NCBI RefSeq assembly: GCF_020382885.2
Contig: NC_058497.1
Location: 16,360,330 to 16,424,329, forward strand
Source of the DNA: Scatophagus argus
Lineage: Eukaryota; Chordata; Actinopteri; Scatophagidae
Direction: 5' to 3'
Length of the DNA: 64,000 nt
This document shows, piece by piece, positions 25,060 through 38,700 of the stretch. The notes beneath the pieces were generated by a model. The model was not told the DNA's origin. It ran no database searches and saw nothing but the letters and a program-made list of their open reading frames with translations. How positions within the stretch are numbered: position 1 is the first letter of the stretch; the number at the start of each line of letters is the position of its first letter. The position numbers were made by a program, and so were the translations under genes.

Positions 25060-25460
25060 ATGATCTCAAAGAAACACGAAGAAGAAGACGAAGAAGAGGA
25101 AATAGAAGACAGACCAAATATGGGTATAACTCCGATGTCGCTCGCTAGCTAGCATTGCTAGCTGAAAAGTGGGTGTATGGTCTAGCTTGTGTAAATTTAC
25201 AAGGTAGTTACATTTTGAGAGCGGTTACCGTCAACGGAAGATTGCTGGGCTTCGGTTCCCCAATCGGTGTTCAACACCGAGTTAAGATAACAAAAATTCC
25301 CGTGCTTGTTGACAACAGAATTACTAGCTTAATTGTAATTACTTAACATTAAAGAGTGAAAGGTGGGCGCATAGTTGTGAGATACAGTAGTGTGAATGGT
25401 TCTTAGAATATACAAGAAAACAAGCTAACACTTCTGTCCTTTCAAAGGAGTTCACCTAAC

Positions 25461-28400
25461 ATGTCGGTGGAGTGCCCCATGTCACTACCACCACCTCCTC
25501 CTCCTCCTCCACCTGCTCCAGGTCCACAACCTGCTCCTCCTGTCTCAGCTCCCAAGAAGAAGCTGTATCAGACTATAGCCAGTAGCAGGAGTCCCGTGGA
25601 GGGGGACTTCACAGAGGCCCGGTTACTGCTCAGTCAGAGGGACAGTAGGTGAGATTTACAGGGAGAAGACCAACTTTTTGGCATAATGTTACCTAAATGT
25701 CCTTAGCCTGGCTGTATATTCCACTGTCAGCGTCTGACACACACTGTCATGGTTGTTGTCATCACCTCAGCTGATAGCTGCATCAGATGTTATAACTTAG
25801 TTTCTATATTTTAGCATACACACCAAGTTAACACATTATTAGATACTCTGCTTGTTACAGAAGTGTCATCGTGTTTTATCAAGTAATGTATAAAGCTAAC
25901 TGTTGCATTCCTAATTATTTTGTACATTTACGTACAGAAAGTTGACAGAATTTTGGAAACATCTCTCAGTATATGGTGATGTAATCCTGAATCAATACTA
26001 TCCACACCGTCACAGAAACGAATCAATATGTCACTGAAAACAAAACCAAGAAAAATCATAAGCCTCACAAAGAAAGGCTTTATTAGTATTTTCACCGCAG
26101 TTGTTGCATATATTATGAATAGCTCTGTTCTGTTTAAGTGCCATAAAAGCAAAGTCAACCATTATTGATTTGTTATTTGGATTGTAATGTAATAAAGTCT
26201 ATTAATGTTTCATGGTGTGGGTTTCTTGTGCTTCAGCTTTAGGAAGGACCTGCAGTGGATCTTGGTGAACACATATGTGCCTTCCCTCATCCAAGATGGT
26301 CCGCAGTAAGTCAGTAAACTGTCAGAGACTTATCATTCACACCTTGATCTGCAGAATAAATAAGAAATTGTTCTTGTTCTTGATTACTTGTCTGGTTAAG
26401 TAAAGGTCAGCTACATTTGACTGAGAGAGCACTTATATAAAAACAAACAAAACCTTTACCACGACAGTTGCGTGCACAGTCGAGCTATTGTATTATGAAC
26501 ACGACCTGAATTCTTGTATGTTTAAGTCATAAAACATGACGGGTGTGACTGTGAGCGTATCATTTACCTTTAAGGTGCGGTCTGGTGGCTTTGTGGATGT
26601 CTGCTCATCTTCGACAGCCACAGCTGAGTATTGACATGGAAACTGTTGTTCAGACAGCACTGAGCAGGGGATACACAGCGCAGGGTGAAATGTTTTCAGG
26701 TAATGTAAGTACATAAACTGTGGTGACATCCCTGGGTGTTGCCAGATGTGCAAATATGACATTAAAGTCCTAGAAGCAGATGCAGGATCAATTAAAGGTA
26801 ATAAAAACTAATTAAAAATGTCCAAATTGTATTGCCAGGTTTTTAACTAAAATGTGTTTTGTAGCAGTAATTCCCTCTTTGTGTTTCACAGTTTATGCAG
26901 TTTCACAGGTTACGGTGGTTTTCTTTATGTTCTCACTAAGATTTTTTATTTGTCAGCTGACAACATGGCTCGGCTTGCTCAGGAGGTTTGTGGCTGTGAG
27001 GCAGACCTGCTGTCAGGGGGCTTAAGTGGCGACAACGCTGCAGCCATCATCACACACCTGTGGGGGGGGCAGCCTGTTCTCATCCCGTATCCTACACCCA
27101 AACACAACTGAGAAGGCTTCATTTTGTAGTTGTTTTGTTTCCTAGAAAAGTAAAAGAAAAATTCATGATCGCAGGATCAGATTCCCTGACAGTACGTGCA
27201 GATATGACGAGGACTACAACCACGAGCCGTGCCAGCGTAGCGGCCACAGGGCACACTGGGCTGTCGCTTCAGGTAAGACTTAGTTAGCCCACTCAGCAGA
27301 CGAGTGTTTCAAAAGGTGGTGCACAAACTGAACCAGGATCAGCCTGTTTCATCAAGCTTTTGGAACTAATGTGAGCAGACCAGAGACATCAAGCACAGGT
27401 TACAAAATTAGCATATAGGTGTGGATGTCGAATATGATCAAACCGTGGTGCACCAACTAGAACCCCAGCCAGCTATTTTCACTCACAGCTAGACAATAAG
27501 ATAGTATTTTTTTCAGCTGGTTTGTACAAGTGACACTGAGACAGCAGTCTCAATAGGGTGAAAATACAGTTTAAATACCTCCAGAATGATTTGGTGACAC
27601 AGACACTGTGGCATTTCAGTAAATTGCTTTCTGGGTGTATGACTCTTCAGCTTTATTTCGTAATCTTTAAACAGAGGAAAATTACGAAAAAGTTTCTTAC
27701 TATGAGGAAACAGCCTCAAAGTTGTTTGTTTGCTTGCTTTATTTTAACTGCAGTGTTTTCAGGTCAACGTGTGCATATTAAAAGCACATGCTGACCTGAA
27801 AACTCTGCAGCTTTTTTTTTGAATGGAAAAGACATGAACTTAAATGTTAATTACACAATTAAGTACATGCCGTGTCTATATGTGACATAAATTTTATATG
27901 TACTGGAAACTGACTCAGACACAGTGTCGCAGTAAAGAGGAACCTGTGGGGAGGAAAACACTGTGTTTCAGTCAGACAGGTTCATTGTAACGCTGGCTAA
28001 GCCCGAACAGGGACAGGCTACTCTGCAGGGACACGTTTTCATGGTAACCTTGGTCAGACGAAAATATAGACTGAAACAAGCCTGGCTTAACTGCTCTGAA
28101 AACACCAACACGCAGTACAGTAGCCATGTCTTTTTGCTCCAGGGGTCCTCCTCGGACTGGACCTGGGCAGCGTGAGCAGAGAGCACACGCTGCCTGATCC
28201 CGCTCTGCCCTGGCTCTCACACGCCGCTGATAGCGGCTGTCCTTGTCCGGTCGTTGGCTCGGCGGTCAGAGAGGTTTACATCCTAGCTAAGCAGGGTAAA
28301 AGCCTGCGCTACCAGCTGTGGAGTTTGGACAGCGTAGCTCAGAGCAACCAGCAGCTGAGGACGATGGACCCTCACAGGGCTAATGACGGGACCCGGTATG

Positions 28401-28516
28401 TGGTTCCTCGAGGAGGGGTGGAGGCCGGGCTGGCTGGACAGGCGGTGTTGCTCCACACAAGGACACAGAATGGCCCAGCTAGGTGGAGAACAGTGGACAC
28501 AGGCTGCAGTGTCTAA
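25461..28516 (+). CDS. actmap: Actin maturation protease (ACTMAP, C19orf54 homologue)
   Basis: Six coding exons: 25461-25648, 26237-26305, 26575-26699, 26957-27086, 27202-27272 and 28143-28516. They total 957 nt, or 318 residues (human about 351). ACTMAP is a cytosolic cysteine peptidase that removes the acetylated N-terminal residue(s) of nascent actin. The N-terminus has an uninterrupted run of nine prolines (residues 10-18), consistent with recruitment through profilin. The catalytic Cys lies in DGPQCGLVALWM (Cys87) and the likely His in GHRAHWAV (His189). Other family signatures are RGYTAQGEMFS, MARLAQEV, IPYDEDYNHEPCQR, LAKQGKSLRYQLW and YVVPRGGVEAGL. All junction phases close. A non-coding first exon probably ends at 25123 (GTATAA donor), with the acceptor at 25447. 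The gene is head-to-head with snrpa and convergent with itpkc, as on human 19q13.2. Confidence 0.95.
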
Positions 28517-28982
28517 AACACCGAAGTGTTGGGTGAACTCTCATGGTGCTGTGTGATTGATACGACACTTTCTGATTCTAAGATGTGCCGTCCGATATCT
28601 GCGTGACTTCCTCAAGTTTTTTGAATCAGTCCAAAAGGGCTTTGAAAAGGGCTTCCAAATGGCCACATATTCTGCTATGCTGGGAGTCATCAAGTCCCTG
28701 TATTGTTTTGATTCTTTATCATTTTAGACCTTTGCAGTCAGTGTTGTGGTGTACTTAATGAAGAGGATGTGAAAACAGCTTCTGACTGAACTTTCTGAAA
28801 ATACATTATCACCATGATATCATTCACATCTCACACCTCTGGACCCTGTCATTACTTTTATATAAACGTAATGCACATTTTTATGGAGAATTATATTTTT
28901 GTCTTGTGTGTTTACAGTGTGATGAATCTTTATCACGTCTTGCCGCTTAATACGTCACAGACTAAAAGGAGTATATTTAAAC

Positions 28983-28988
28983 AATAAA
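28983..28988 (+). terminator. actmap: Poly(A) signal AATAAA of actmap
   Basis: This is a canonical hexamer 467 bases after the stop codon, followed by GT-rich sequence. It is the first AATAAA downstream of the gene and defines a 3' UTR of roughly 0.5 kb. Confidence 0.75.
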
Positions 28989-29149
28989 CTGTTAAAAAAC
29001 GTGTCATTCTGATTCACTGCTTACCTGTAAAAGTTTTGGGATATTTAGTTATAGAGAAATCACTAAAACTAAGTTTTGAGATTCACAGAACTGTGGGATC
29101 TTCTGAGTTGTGTGTCTGGAGAAACTCCAGGAACAAAAACAAAAAAGCC

Positions 29150-31058
29150 TCACAAAACTCTTATTTCCAGTTTATTAGAATCCATGACCTAGACAAAGCA
29201 GAGAATTAATCAATAAATCAGTTTTCACCAATCGGTCTGTGTTCTGCAACCTTAAAATACACTGCCTGTAAAAATAGGAAATGTGGTTATGAATCCAGTT
29301 TTCGTACTTAGAAAGCAGCACCCAGTTAGAAACCCTGATAGTTCGCCATTTTATAAATATAGAAGATTTATGGGCAAAGAAATATAACACTTTGTAAACA
29401 CTGTATTATTCCTCGCTCCCAGTAGGTTCTACTTATCGTAAATGGAAAAACTGAGTGCCAGAATTCCATTTGCATGAAGTCAGATATTTATAGCACTCAC
29501 GTAAAAATACGTGAAAACTATTGAGTGAACCGCACACACATACACACCCAAACAGTGCTGCTTGACACGGTTGAAGGACGTCTGGAAGAATCATGACTGT
29601 TATGTTCACTGACCTGCTGCATTCCAGTCAAGGAACAACAGATAAGTTTATAAGCACTGACTTAATATCTAAATATAACAATTCTTTGTAAACTCTCATT
29701 CTTCAGTACAAAAATTCAAACCACAAACCGCTTTAGTGAAACTAAATGAGGTTTACGCCGACCGCCGTGTGTTTAAAAGCAGTATTCTTCTTATTGATTA
29801 TTTTTGTCATACTTGGACTCATAAGACACAAAATTTCCAGTTTCAAAATCATGTGGGGATAGATTAAGAGAAACCTTGAAAGTGAAGCCTTAACAGATGG
29901 ATCAGTTTTAATCAGTTAAATCCAGTTTCATTTCACCCTTTACACTACTTCGCTTCAATGTAAAGCTCCCCGCAAATCCGAAGCAACACTGATCAAAGAG
30001 AATGAAGTGAGAACAACTAATTAAAATGCATGTTAAAGTAACTGTAAACCCAGTACTCGACTGCTGCTTCCCCATCTTAAGACACAAAGAGGCACCGCTT
30101 GATTTGTTCGATGGCTTGGTGAGGATCCACAGTGCAACAAATTCCAGACAAACATGGCTGCCATGCTGCTCACTGTACAGTTAAACGAATCAAAAAATGT
30201 CACTGCATTATCATACAAAAAAAATCCAAATTTAGAAAACACTTTCTACTAGAAGTTAAACTTTGGGATTAGAAGTAAATCAGTTTACACTTAGGTGAAA
30301 CTCTTTGGAAGAAAAATAGCAGGAGTCCACAGCACTGGAATGATCAAACAACTCTTTCTTTAAAAATGCGAGGCACACAAACTGTACAAACAAAGTAAGA
30401 AGGTAATACCAAGGCCAAACAAAAAAATTAAATAAACTTGTATATACACACTGAGTTAGTTAACACGTGGTCTGACCAGTGTTTTAGTGTTACTGTATAC
30501 TTGAACATCAAAAGTGGTCCATGAGAAAAATAAAAAGTTCAATCACTCAATGCTCCTTGTTTGGAGGAGAAGTTCATGGCTGTGAGTTGGTGCTATGTGC
30601 AACTCCAACCAACAGAGGGAGGCGCTGAGAGGAGATGAGTGAAGTTAGGCGTCTTTTGCAGGACAAAGAGACTGTCAGTGAATTCAGAGGACTGTGCTTT
30701 CATAAAACAGGCCACCGTCCATGTGACAGCAGTCACAATCATACATTAAATTCTCCCTCTTTCTTTTTCTGCCTTTTGCATCAACTCATCGCACGTCATG
30801 CGTGTCCAGGTTACACAAATGAAGCATGATGAATGATGTCCGCCTTTGGCATATTCCTCTTTGCAACAGATTTCCTGCAGTTGTCTTCATTTTCTTCTTA
30901 CACTGGTACATTTGGATAAAAGACACTTGGATCGTGGCATGGGTCATAATGAAAGTCAAATTGGTGGCTCACTTCTGATCGTCCCTCGGTCAGTCTCAGT
31001 CTCTCTCCCACCATCCTGCGTGGACCAATGTTTTACTACAGTCCTCTGAGTCTCCCTC
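29150..31058 (-). other. itpkc: 3' UTR of itpkc
   Basis: About 1.9 kb lies between the stop codon and the first AATAAA on the minus strand (29171-29176). It is AT-rich with many TTTA/ATTT stretches. No coding exon was seen. The assignment is inferred from the poly(A) signal and from the absence of another gene before actmap's own 3' end. Confidence 0.6.
29171..29176 (-). terminator. itpkc: Poly(A) signal AATAAA of itpkc
   Basis: TTTATT on the plus strand. It lies only about 185 bases from the convergent actmap poly(A) signal, so the two transcripts end almost tail to tail. Confidence 0.6.
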
Positions 31059-32697
31059 TCAAGGTGTCTGCGGGAGCATACTGCTGAAGATGTCTATGAG
31101 GTTGTCCAGTCCCCACAGGTAGCCGTCCTCCCGGTTGCCCTCCACCCAGGGAGTCCTGTGGTCCAGGGTGCGAGGGGCCGGCACGGGGACCGTCTTCCCA
31201 AAGTCGATCATCCACACTCTGGCCTTCCCCGAGGCGTCGTGCACAAAGAGCAGTGAGCTGCCCACAACCTGCCACAGAGAAACCGGTGAGACGGGTGAGT
31301 TTGGGCGTGTGAGCAATTCAACACAGGAGCTAATGATGAGGTGATATCACAAATCTTCAACTCAGCCAACAGGTTTGTTTAGAAATCGTGAAATATGAGT
31401 GCGAGTCGGTGTGTCTCACCTCGTGTGTCCTAAAGAAATCTGACTGCTCGAGGACAGATCGAAGCTCCTCTAGTCGCTGCAGGTAGAGTTTCTGACAGGA
31501 GGAGAGAAAAATAAATGTTAAAACTATATGCTTTTGTAAACAAAGAAGAAACTGCAAATTGGACCAATAATGTATTTTTTTGCTCTTCTTTGCTACTTAA
31601 ATATGAGTCTAAAACCTTAAATTTCCTTATTCTTATTTCTTGTTTTCCTACATACCAAAATCTGAGTGTTGCCACCAACAAAGTCCTCCAGGGCCTGCAT
31701 CACCTGCTCCGAGTGCTTCGTCTTTTTAAAGTTGGTGTTACAAGTTCCATCAGCTTTCTGTGGGGGGGAAAAAAAAGAAAACATAAACTAAGTTGTTTGT
31801 TTAAAGCTTCCCGATTCATTCCAGCTTCAAGATCTGTGTGATACTCTTGACGGTGCAGTACTGTCACTGCGTGCTCTACACTTGGTGTCATGCTGAGGAT
31901 GCAATGGGATACAACAAAAAGTATCAACCTAAATATGCAGAAATATAAATTTCACTGCCACAGCTTGACTGCTTACACTTTTTCCAGTGGAAAATAAAGC
32001 CGGCTTCTTTAAACGCTCACATTGTGTCATCAGATATTTTTACGTCTGAGTAACATGCAAAGCTGCAGTTCCTGGTATGACCTGATAACCAGCCCTGGAT
32101 TTAATTCTGAAAGAACAAGCAGTCCTTATTAAGACTGCGCACAGAGCCAAAAACCTAAGCAGACTGTCTTTTCCATTCCCACTGTGGCATGTGTGGCCTA
32201 TCCTGTGAATAGACTGATAAATATTTACTCCCACTGATTGATTTGCTTCTTGTAGAATCTAAACTATGTGTTTTCCTCACTCGCACTGAGCACTACAGCC
32301 AGATGTACTCTGGGTATCAAGGATGACCTCTGACCTTAATGCCTTCAATGCGGAAGCCCAGGGTGGCTGTGGAACTGAGCGTCTCCCTCCACTGCATGTA
32401 TCTGGGTTTGAGGACTCCCTGCTGGGCCCTCTCCTCCTCGGTGGGGGCCCCGGGGTCCACTGCAACCATCTTCTCATACATGTCCTTCCGCAGACGTGGA
32501 CGCTCTCTGGCTTTTATCAGCTCCTCTTCTAAGTACGTCCTGAAAAGTAAAGACTTAATCTTTAATTTCCTCAAAGGAAGTTTCTTTTTTGTGTACGACC
32601 CTGAGTCCAAAAAAGGTGAGATGGTGTGAAAACCACAACAGAATGTGATCATTTGCATATTCTTCTTGACATATACTCAACTGAAAACGGTACAATC

Positions 32698-32742
<45 letters not shown>

Positions 32743-35700
32743 TATGTGCTCATTCTGAATTGGATGCCACCGTCACATTTCAAACACACTGGGATAAGGT
32801 CTGGGAAAGACGTGCACTGCCAAAAGACACCTGTTTGGGACATTCCACAGGCAAACAAGTTCACTGAGTGAGAGGTGATACGATCACGATCCCATATGAG
32901 AGGAGCTTCCTCGAAAGGCTCAGTAGCTCACAGAGGATGGGGTGAGGTTAACCACTTTGTGAAATCATATGATTACATAAAGGTTATTGCAGCCTGTGCT
33001 TGAGAACAAAACCGTTGTGACAGTTTGCATCCCACCTTTTATGGAAATATTTTATTCTATTTTCATCCCCTTTAGTTTTTTTCTGTATTACTTCTATGTC
33101 CTGATTGTAATTTTATTATTTTAGTCTCACTGCCCTTTCATTAATCCTGTGATACACTTTATTGACAATAAATACAGACATTACTGTTATACAAATGTGA
33201 CAGAGAGGTTGAAACTTGTAAATTGTGTTGTGGCTTGTTTGTGTGGAAAAGTTCATTTAAGTCTCCCGAAAGCACAAGATAAGCTCTGATAAAATGGTGT
33301 CTGCTGTGGTGTTGGTCCTGGAAAGTGTTTCCCATGCTAGGAGGCTTTCTTCATGCTGTGCTCAGGCTCACCTGCTGCCCATCTTACAGTCCATGATGGA
33401 GGGCGAATCGAAGTCGGCCAGCAAGTCGTCCATCAGGTTATAGTCCTGCTCGTCTCTCTGTACGACACCATAATAACCAGGCACGTAGGGGCGCAGAGTG
33501 TCCTTCATCAGCTTCTGTAGACACTGCTGCTCACACTCACAGTATCGCTTCAACAAGCGTCCGTACTCCCCGGCCTGGAAGTTACCTTAGAGGAGGAGAC
33601 ACACAGAATGAACGCTACAGACTGAAGATACAACAATGATCATGTAGGCATGTTGTGTGGGGTGTTATGCATACCTGCATGGCCAGCTAGCTGCACCCAC
33701 GGGTAACGCTTCTTAAAGGACACGACGAAGGGGGACCAGTGAACCATGGTCTTCAATTTCTGCCAAGACTTATTCTGGAAAAAAGGAAAACAGCAAAGAA
33801 TGTCATTCTTTTGTTACAAAAAGGCACAAGTCGTCACAAAAATGACAAATCTGAAGCTCTGACTTATCAGCGTGAGGGTTTCATTTCTGCCCAAACATAA
33901 GCACTGAGCTAAATACCAGCCAGCAGATTGATTATTCATTAAAGGAAAACACACCCTGTAGTATCCACATACTGACTCCCCTCCCCACACACATACACAT
34001 ACCCACACCTCAGTAGACATTGGACAGATCCTCCCCTTCAGCCAAGGCCAGGTGCACAACGTACGTGACACAAAGCCCATTCATAAAACATTTACCAAAG
34101 CCACCAGTGTGGTGTCGTAAAACAGAACCTCACTGTCTGCAACTGTGCATGTAAGTGTGTGTGTATAATAGTTATCTGTGTTGGGAAACACCAGAACAAG
34201 GACAGTGTGTAACAGGGGCTTTGACGCAAGCAATCAGAGAGGAACATGACATCTATTGATTAAAACGTGTGTGGGAAATCACATCAAAAGGACAGCCAGT
34301 TTTGGATGTGAAAGTGTCTGCGTGTGTGTGTGTGTGTGGGTGTGTGTGCGACTTTACAGTAGATATTACTGAGATAATATCACTAAATATTTCTCTTGGT
34401 TCTTTTTAAGTTTGCACTCTTTCTAATCTTTCCTGTAATTATGTTTTTTTATGCAAATCAATGTTTAGTACAGAAAGAATCATGGAAAGAAAACCTGAAA
34501 TGAAAGTGCAACGTGCGGCAGAGGCAAAGAATGTGAGTAATAAAATGTCAGGACCAGAGGCAATAACAATAAAACTAATCCTTTTATAACTAAGTAATGC
34601 TTGTGAGTGACTGCAGTGCTCCCTGTCCAGCCTATCTCTGCCATGTTTACATGTCAGCCTATCTGTGCTGTCATCACATGCATTCTTTCCACAGCTGCTC
34701 TGTTGAAACTCTGTCACAATAAAACAGTCTTCATGCAGGAATACACACACACACACACACACACACAGGAACTGTGGGTCCGTGTTTAACTTGGAAGAAA
34801 AAAAAAAGTGACATATTTGAGTTTAAGGAGTGTTGTTTTGCACTCCCCCATACTATTTTACAGTCCACAGTTGAGACAGAAAAGAGAGTGCACTATGTGT
34901 CTTGTAGATAAAGAGATTACTCAAAATAAATGACATTGCAGGCTTTCGGCAGTTAAATATTTTAAAATGTTACCAGTTGTTTCATTGCATCATTAATCCT
35001 CCAGATATAAACCTTTTACGAATGTGATTAGCCTTCAAGTTCTGGATTTATAAAATAAAAGAGGGAGTCTTGCTCTCAACAGCTGCGTTCTGCTGTGGGT
35101 TCCTAACGATGGGAAACTGTGCTCAACAGGTTTGTGCTTCATCAGACAGCTGGTCAGTGTCAGGATTTCAGGGAGAGACATAAGAAGCAGAGAGTAATAA
35201 TGAGGGTGAGTATCCGACACCTGTGACCTGAGCTTCCAATCGCATCAACAGATTAACCCCGACATGACCTCTATCAGGTCAGGGCGAAGAGTGATGATGA
35301 AAACATGTGAACACCAAGTACATTTCAGCAAATGTGGCCATTTTCAAAACAAGGTCATTTCCTCTCATTCATTTCGACATGTTTCAGTAATCACACCAGA
35401 CTGCGTGGGACACATGGGACACTACCACGTTTCACAAGTGCCCTTCGTGAAGATGTCGTAGACTGGATTCAGTAAGCCATCTATGGTAGCATTATTTCTA
35501 GATATGATGGGGTTTTTATTCTTTTCATCTTCTTCATCTTCGCTTGAAGACTGAGATGAGCCTTTTCAGATTTCCTGATATATTTATTCCTTCTTGGCAG
35601 TGAACAGTCCCATCTTAAATTTGAAATTCCACCTCCTCCTGATGGCCCCCTGTACTGATGGGAAGTGTCTTCTGTTTATGCATACTTTGATTGATTTGTA

Positions 35701-38700
35701 CCTTCATATTTAGCCACGTTAGACTACAACCTGAAACTACAACCTGACTGAAAGAAAAAACTGTATCTTCTTTCCTATTCACAACAGTACAGTTGTATTC
35801 AAACAGAGCATAAAAATATCAGACTACCACAACAACCGATCCTCCTTCAGACTCTCCACCTGGTCAGTATAGCAAAACTGTGGTCAGCACTTGGCCTCTA
35901 AATTGCAGCTTTCAGGGATAATTACAAATTTGAAGTGTAAAGCTCAACACAGGAGTCTATAAGACAGTATGAAGACTCTCCTCACATCTGAATAAACTGC
36001 AGACATGTCACCTTCTGAGATACGCAAACATTTCGTAAGTCCAATCAGTCTGATCAGGGTCTGAATTTGAGGTGCACTTCTGCCTTTCTTTGTGCACATG
36101 ATTATACGTGTGTGTCGATCAACTTCACATTGAGTAAGATCATGTCACCATTACAAAATGGATGCTCTGTGTATGTATAATGTTTTGTGAAACTGCCAAA
36201 GATCAAAGTTTGCTGTTTCCTGCCTGTTGGACCAACACAGTGTTGTGACTGTAAATAGTCAAAGGTCTGTTTTAAGATACCTCAGCACAGAGATCCAGAA
36301 ATATTCTCCTGAAACGACGTGAGTTTGTGGACAAAACACCCACTGTGTTTATGTGTTATGTCACAATAACCTCAGCTTCCTTTAATTTTGCCATCACTAG
36401 CTTCATTGCATCTGATGGAGGCCTCGGTGACAGATGAAAGTCCGGGGGGGATTGGACAGGAGATGCAGGTGAAGCAGACACCCACATGTCCAGCCTCTCT
36501 TCTTTCACTTCTCTCATCCACATGCCATCAGGCTCCTTCTCTAATTGCTTCAAGCTGACAGCTTAATGTTTTTTTTCCCTTGTGGGGTCAAGTCTATCTG
36601 ACTAAAATTACCAGTTACAGCTGGAGCTAATGCTGCTAATGCTCTGCTGGATAAAGAGGCAGGTTTTTTTCCTACAACAATAAATCCAAGAATCACGACA
36701 ACTTGCACTTTATAACAACTTTCCTGTTCTTTCATTTCAAAGCAAGCAAACTGTTGGTGTGTTGCTATCTCGTCCTGTCTCTTCAGCCCACACACCTGAG
36801 CTTTTTAAACACTGGGGTCACATGTCACCTCTCACAGTACAGCCTTCAGCATCTCCGGTTTCTCTTTTATATAACTCTTCAATATATAACAGAGATCGTG
36901 TCAGCTTTCTTTGTTTTCTAAGCTTCCTATTCATTCCCCAAAGCGCACAGTGATGACTGTGCTGCCAACCTTCCTTTCTTTCTCTGGTTATATTTATTTT
37001 TCCCCCCACTTTACGTCACATTAAAGTCTCGTCTCTGCACATTTTCCTTCAATCAAACGTCATTTTGTCCTGCACTCGCATCCCCTTTTGGTATTTGAAG
37101 GCCTCTTGTCCAAGATTTTGTTGTTAGAATGCTGGTGATATCTCTTATGCTTATAACACACACACACAAGTCCCATTATTACACTCTTGATCGAGTACTG
37201 CAGCATCTGGTCCTGCACCACCAGGCTCAGGGCAGCCATACGACCGCGAGCTCATTACTTTAATCACACCTTATTGATATGGATTATGGTCACTTTGCCT
37301 GTATGCCTCTATTGCTTCCTGCTTACAGCCGGGCCACATCTCCATTTATACATCTATTTAATACTGCCTAACTATTACTGCCTTTATTACTGCCTCTGGA
37401 GTATTTATTTTACAACTTGTTTACAAGCTGTTTAACCATCACAGTAAAAACATTTATGAATAAACTGCCTGTCTAAAATCCTGTTCTTTTATGTAAATAA
37501 CTTGTCAAAATATAAAAGTTTATTTATTTTTTCCAATACTGTAGACCTGTGCACCACAGTGTTACAGTTTAGATTTTGTTTTACTGTATGGATTCCATCC
37601 CTCATTTTAACTTGATTTAATTTCTTTTTAAAAACACAGTTTGAGGATTTAATTGCCAGTGACTGCCTCCCTGTAGCTGTTTTGCATGGGACAATACAGA
37701 ATTTGAAAACTTGAGAGGCAAAACATACATCGACATGAAAAATTTTAGATGAAATGAGCTTTGGGGGGAAAATAAACACTAATAATGACTGAAAAATTGC
37801 TTCTGAGTACTTCCTTCATTCATTGCCCTCAGCACAACTATAACTAGATTCTAATGCTAGTTGTCAGTAACATTATTTTATTACTTCTCAAACTGTTAAC
37901 TTTGGCTGCACACGGCAGTAAATATGTTCTTTCTTCCGAGTAAATGAAAGGCAAGGCAAAGGAAAGAAACAAGTCTGAGAAACTGCATAAAGTGATTCCA
38001 GCTTGAAGCATGATGATACTGCAGTTTGGCTTTCTGGTCCGCTTAACCCAGACACAGGGAGATCACCACAGCCACACAGGAATGACTGAATACATACTGT
38101 GTGCAAAACACAATGTCACATACTGCACCAGCAACAAGAGACAGATACCAATCGCATTGCATTTGACTGGCCAAACCTGTCATCTGCATTCCATATAATC
38201 TGGTCTAATCATCATCATCATCATCATCGTCGTCTTTTAGAGGAAGTGTTAGCAAATACATTCTTGGCCTATGCCAGGCTAAATTTAAATTTCTATCACC
38301 ACTGTGGATAAATTCGCCACTGTCCAATCCTTACCTGGCAGACAGAGCAATAGTGGAGGAGGAGGCAGGCGCTGACACAAACACACACAGCACCTGATAC
38401 GAAGCGGGAACGCAGCCAGCACATAATACTCCGCACAACCATCGGCACAGGGTCTCCACGGGCGAGCACCACCAGGGATGTGTGCCTCCCCGTCGGCCTG
38501 AGATCCTTCATATTCATCTATAACCTTCTTCGACAGAGTCCTCTGTTAGCTCCCAGCAACTGCTCTGTCTGTTTCTGTTATTTAGCTTCAGTCAGGCAGT
38601 CGGTAGTGAACCTTGTTGTAAACTGAGGCTCGTGTTGCCCGGTAAATAATCCTCCCCTGTTCTAAGATCACAATTTTTCATAGTGACCCCCCTCCTTCTC

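Noticed and set aside
32626-32871. Frames with poly-Phe or poly-Lys
   Set aside because: They are created by the (T)39 homopolymer inside an itpkc intron.
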